A DNA stretch of 64,000 bases from Botryosphaeria dothidea (Eukaryota > Ascomycota > Dothideomycetes > Botryosphaeriales > Botryosphaeriaceae), in NCBI GenBank assembly GCA_011503125.2, contig WWBZ02000001.1:5580001-5644000 (forward strand), written 5' to 3'. A program made the translations under genes and the position numbers. Positions 60,848 through 64,000 of this stretch are shown here, in pieces. The notes beneath the pieces are model-generated. The model had not been told where the DNA came from, did not search any database, and was given only the letters and a program-made list of their open reading frames with translations. Numbering within the stretch: the stretch's first letter is position 1; the number at the start of each line of letters is the position of its first letter.

Positions 60848-63800
60848 TAAAAAAATATAACTATACTAAAAAATCGACCCTAAGCTACGGCGCCGGGAGA
60901 GGGCCCTAGGAACTCTCCTAGGCTTCGCGAGTCCTAAAATAGTACTTAAGATAACTATAGCCGCGAAGTAGTTAATATAGAGGATATAGGAAGAGGCGAA
61001 TAGCCTCCCTTAGTAACTACCTCTACCTAGCCCTAATATACTCCTAAGAAACCGTAGAGCACCTAGTATAGCGTAGAATACGTTAAGAGAGCCTTAAAAA
61101 CAGTAGATATCCTTCTCTAAGCCCTATAAACATCCGCTAGCCTTCCTTTAGTCCTCTCTAGCTAGGTAAAAAATTTTCTCGATATTACTAAGATAATCTT
61201 CTAGGATTATATTACTATCTACTAGAAGGTAACTACTAAGGAGCTAGGCCTTAAGGATATCCTTAAAGAGGTCTAATAGGTCTAAAAGATAGTTAACCGT
61301 ATCTAGGCTACCTCTATACCTATACCTAATACTCGTAGCTAGGCATAAATTATAGCCTAAGTAGCCCCGAAGCCCTCTACCCCCCCAGCTACTACTAAAC
61401 TTACCCTCTACTTCCTAGAGATAGTAAATAGATAAGAAATAGCTAAGCTCTTAAATAAGGCAATTATTAAAAAGATCTAGGTAGGAAAAAGCTAGGCGTA
61501 TAAGAAAGTACTTACTACTAAGAAGCTCCCTAGTAGAGACGTTAGGATCTTTATACCGGATAAAGTAACTAGAATAGCCCTTCTCTAGGACTAGGAATAG
61601 ACTATAGGACTAGGAAAAGAAGTTAGGTCTAACTAGTAGCTATACTTAGTGCTAGTATATAACGTCCCTCGAGAAGGAATCGATACTATAGACCCCTAAG
61701 CTATCTAAACCATCTAGGAGTAGAACCTATCTCTATACCTAGAACTACGTATTAGTAAGCTAGCCTAGCTAAAGAGGAAGCTCCTAGAGGGGAAAACTTA
61801 CTCGGCTATTATCCTTAGTACTATAAACCTCGAAACCGCTAACTAGATTATTAATAAGGGGCTTATTATTAACTTTACTATCTATATAGCGTAGTACTAT
61901 AACGTAGCCTTTATAGTAACCTAGTATTTTAAGTGCTAGGCCTACGGTTATATTACTAACTATTATAAAAAGAAGGAAAAGTACGGATAGTATAGTAAGG
62001 TATATAATACTAGGGACTACCCTAAGGAAAGTATATAGTACGTAAACTACTCTTAAAGGTATATAGCCTAGAGTAACTCCTATCTAGTACGTAGAGCCTA
62101 CTATACTAAGGCCGCCCAGGCCCGCCTAGTAGTACTAGAAAGGTACCGGGAAGGACCCCTAATAACTAAAATATAGCCTTAAACTAACTAGTTAACCGTT
62201 AGACTAAGGAAGAGGATTAGGAAGGAGAAGCCGGTTAAGAGGGGACTAGGCAGGCTAAGAGACTTAAGCCGCCCCCCGCCTCCTAACTAAATAAGGTTTA
62301 CCGGACTTAATAGCTTATAACACGCCTTAGAGGAGCCCGCGGGAACTCCCTCCTTATAGCCTATACCACTAGCCCCCTCGTAGCCGGACCTAGAGATAGA
62401 AGGAAGTTAATATTAGATATAGGCTCTCTCTCTATTATATAGTATAACGTCTATAAGAGTAAGGATAGGGTAATACTTCCGCTCTTTAAGGAAGTAGACC
62501 TAAAGATCTACTATATTCTAGCTATCTAGGAACCTTAGAGGAACCCGAGGGTTAAGACAATAGCAAGACACCCTACCTACTATATAGTTTTTCCCTAGAA
62601 GAGAGTAGTAAGAACCTACTTCTTTATAAGCAAGGCTATTAGCCCCGACTTCTAGCAAGCAATAGTCTATTTACTAGATCTTATTATACTTTCCCTTATT
62701 ACTAGGATATATATAATCTATATCTATAACTACTATAATCCCCCGCTAGCCTCTTATACTAGTATAGCGCTAGAAATCCTATCTCTTCTACCGGAAGTTC
62801 TTAGAAAACTAGGGGAGCATATTCTCTTAGAGGACTTTAACCTCTACCATCCTATCTAGGGAGATATAACCTCCCTAATATACTACACCCTAGCGGATAA
62901 CCTAATTAAGATAGCTACCGCAGCTAATCTTAACCTAGCCCTTCTAAGAGGCACTATTACTAGACGAGATAGTAGTAGCGAGAGTACTCTAGACCTTATC
63001 TTTATATTACGGTAGCTAGAGGAGAGAATTCTTAGCTATAGAGTTAGCTAGAAGCTCGAATTATCCTCTAACTACCTACCTATTCTTACTATACTTAATT
63101 TTTCTCCTACCCCCGTAGAACTACGTCTTCTAAGGCCCTAGTAGAAGAAAGTAGACTAGAAGAGAACTAATAATATACTCTAATTAAAGCTCGAACACCT
63201 TAAAGTAGCCCCTCTTAATACTAAAGCAGACCTAAATTACTTTACTATACTACTCTAGGAGGCCATCTAAAGAATAATCTAGGAGACTATCCTAGTAGTA
63301 AGACCCTCGCCCTAGGCCTCTATATAATAGATAAAGGAGTATTCGGACCTAGTATACTAGACTAGAGTAGCTAGAAGGAAGTAGACGGCTATAGGGAGGG
63401 AGGAGGACTAGATAGTATACTAAACTATTACTAATAGCAAGAAGAGGTAGATTAGAAGAGATAGAATAAAAGTATAGCGTAGAATAGTAGCTAAGATTAC
63501 TTCGGACCCATCTATACTCTAGAAGCTCTTAAAGTAGATAAGAATAAGAGTACTAGAACCTCTAGCCCCACCTTAGTTCCCACCCCTCTAGAGAGTAGAT
63601 AAATAACTATATTACGATAACTAGTCTAAGGCAGAAATCCTTATTAACTAGTTCTTCTTACCTCCTAGGGCCACCGACCTCTTAGATCTAGATAGGTATA
63701 TATACCTAGTACTAGTAGAGATTCCCTAAGACCTTACTAAAGAGTAGGTCCTCTATACTATTAAGAAGCTTCCCCTAGATAAGGCACTAGGCCTAGATAA

Positions 63801-64000
63801 GATTACTAATAGGTTCCTAAAGTAATGCGCTAAGATACTAAGGGGACCCCTTACTAGGCTCTTCTAGGGATACCTCGTACTTAGATACTACCCTAGGTAG
63901 TTTAAAAGCTCTATTACCGTAGTCCTTAGGAAACTATAGAGGGACGACTATACTAAAGCTAAGTTATTTAGGCCGATTACTTTATTTAATACGCTAGAAA
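60848..64000 (+). mobile_element. Tad-like LINE copy e (5' end to reverse transcriptase, runs off the window)
   Basis: It starts with the LINE 5' end inside gypsy C and is uninterrupted to the window edge. ORF1 relics (about 60,850-62,250) end with zinc-knuckle sequence near 61,930-61,970 (CFKC-like). ORF2 endonuclease is at about 62,400-63,130 (QYNVYKSKDRV, LGDFNLYHPIWGDITS-like stretches). Reverse transcriptase begins at about 63,700 (KKLPLDKALGLDKITNRFLK). It is less mutated than copies b and c but still full of stops. It is the best copy for seeing the LINE's gene order. Confidence 0.85.

Noticed and set aside
33101..64000. A CRISPR-like or novel repeat array
   Set aside because: The repeats are dispersed transposon copies, LTRs and a short gag tandem repeat; there is no regular spacer pattern, and the genome is eukaryotic.

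Overview
The window is nuclear DNA from a filamentous ascomycete (Pezizomycotina; Dothideomycetes is possible but not shown). The reasons are many short introns of 48-81 nt with GT..AG ends, fungal-only families (Pth11/SAT4-type receptor, HET domain, DUF3431, secreted BBE-type FAD oxidase) and a long tract mutated by RIP (repeat-induced point mutation).

Positions 1-33,100 are gene space. In order: a secreted FAD oxidase (partial, -); about 4 kb without a supportable gene; two coiled-coil genes (+), the first ending in a Zn2Cys6-like cluster plus a CCCH-like finger; the sterol 14-alpha-demethylase CYP51 (-, four exons); a 3' remnant of a LIP-type secretory lipase (+); a seven-helix Pth11/SAT4-like receptor (-, six exons with a 20-nt micro-exon); URM1 (-) head to head with ELP2 (+); the plasma-membrane t-SNARE SSO1 (-); an F-box protein (-); a DUF3431 type II membrane protein (-); a small Ser/Gln-rich protein (-); KTI12 (+, first coding exon only 6 nt); an enoyl-CoA hydratase/isomerase family protein (+); and a broken HET-domain gene (+). 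Most exon structures were rebuilt here from splice sites and protein family conservation, because single open frames do not show them.

Three genes within about 15 kb (URM1, ELP2, KTI12) serve one pathway. Elongator (Elp2, regulated by Kti12) makes the mcm5 side chain, and Urm1 donates the sulfur, on wobble uridine 34 of certain tRNAs. This is the most notable arrangement in the gene-rich half.

Positions 33,101-64,000 are nested, RIP-mutated transposons. A Tad-like LINE interrupts the HET gene at 33,101. Two nearly complete Ty3/gypsy elements with a C-terminal chromodomain (42,883-48,828 and 49,806-55,611) sit inside one LINE copy (40,936-57,854). Two other gypsy families (35,533-38,643 + and 57,971-60,847 -), two tRNA-derived SINEs, a 670-bp element with perfect 60-bp inverted repeats, and a further LINE (60,848 to the window end) make up the rest. 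CpA and TpG are almost absent through much of this tract while CpG remains. The SINE 3' end resembles the 3' end of the LINE and has the same (TATC)n tail, which suggests the LINE moved the SINE. No open coding sequence survives in this half.
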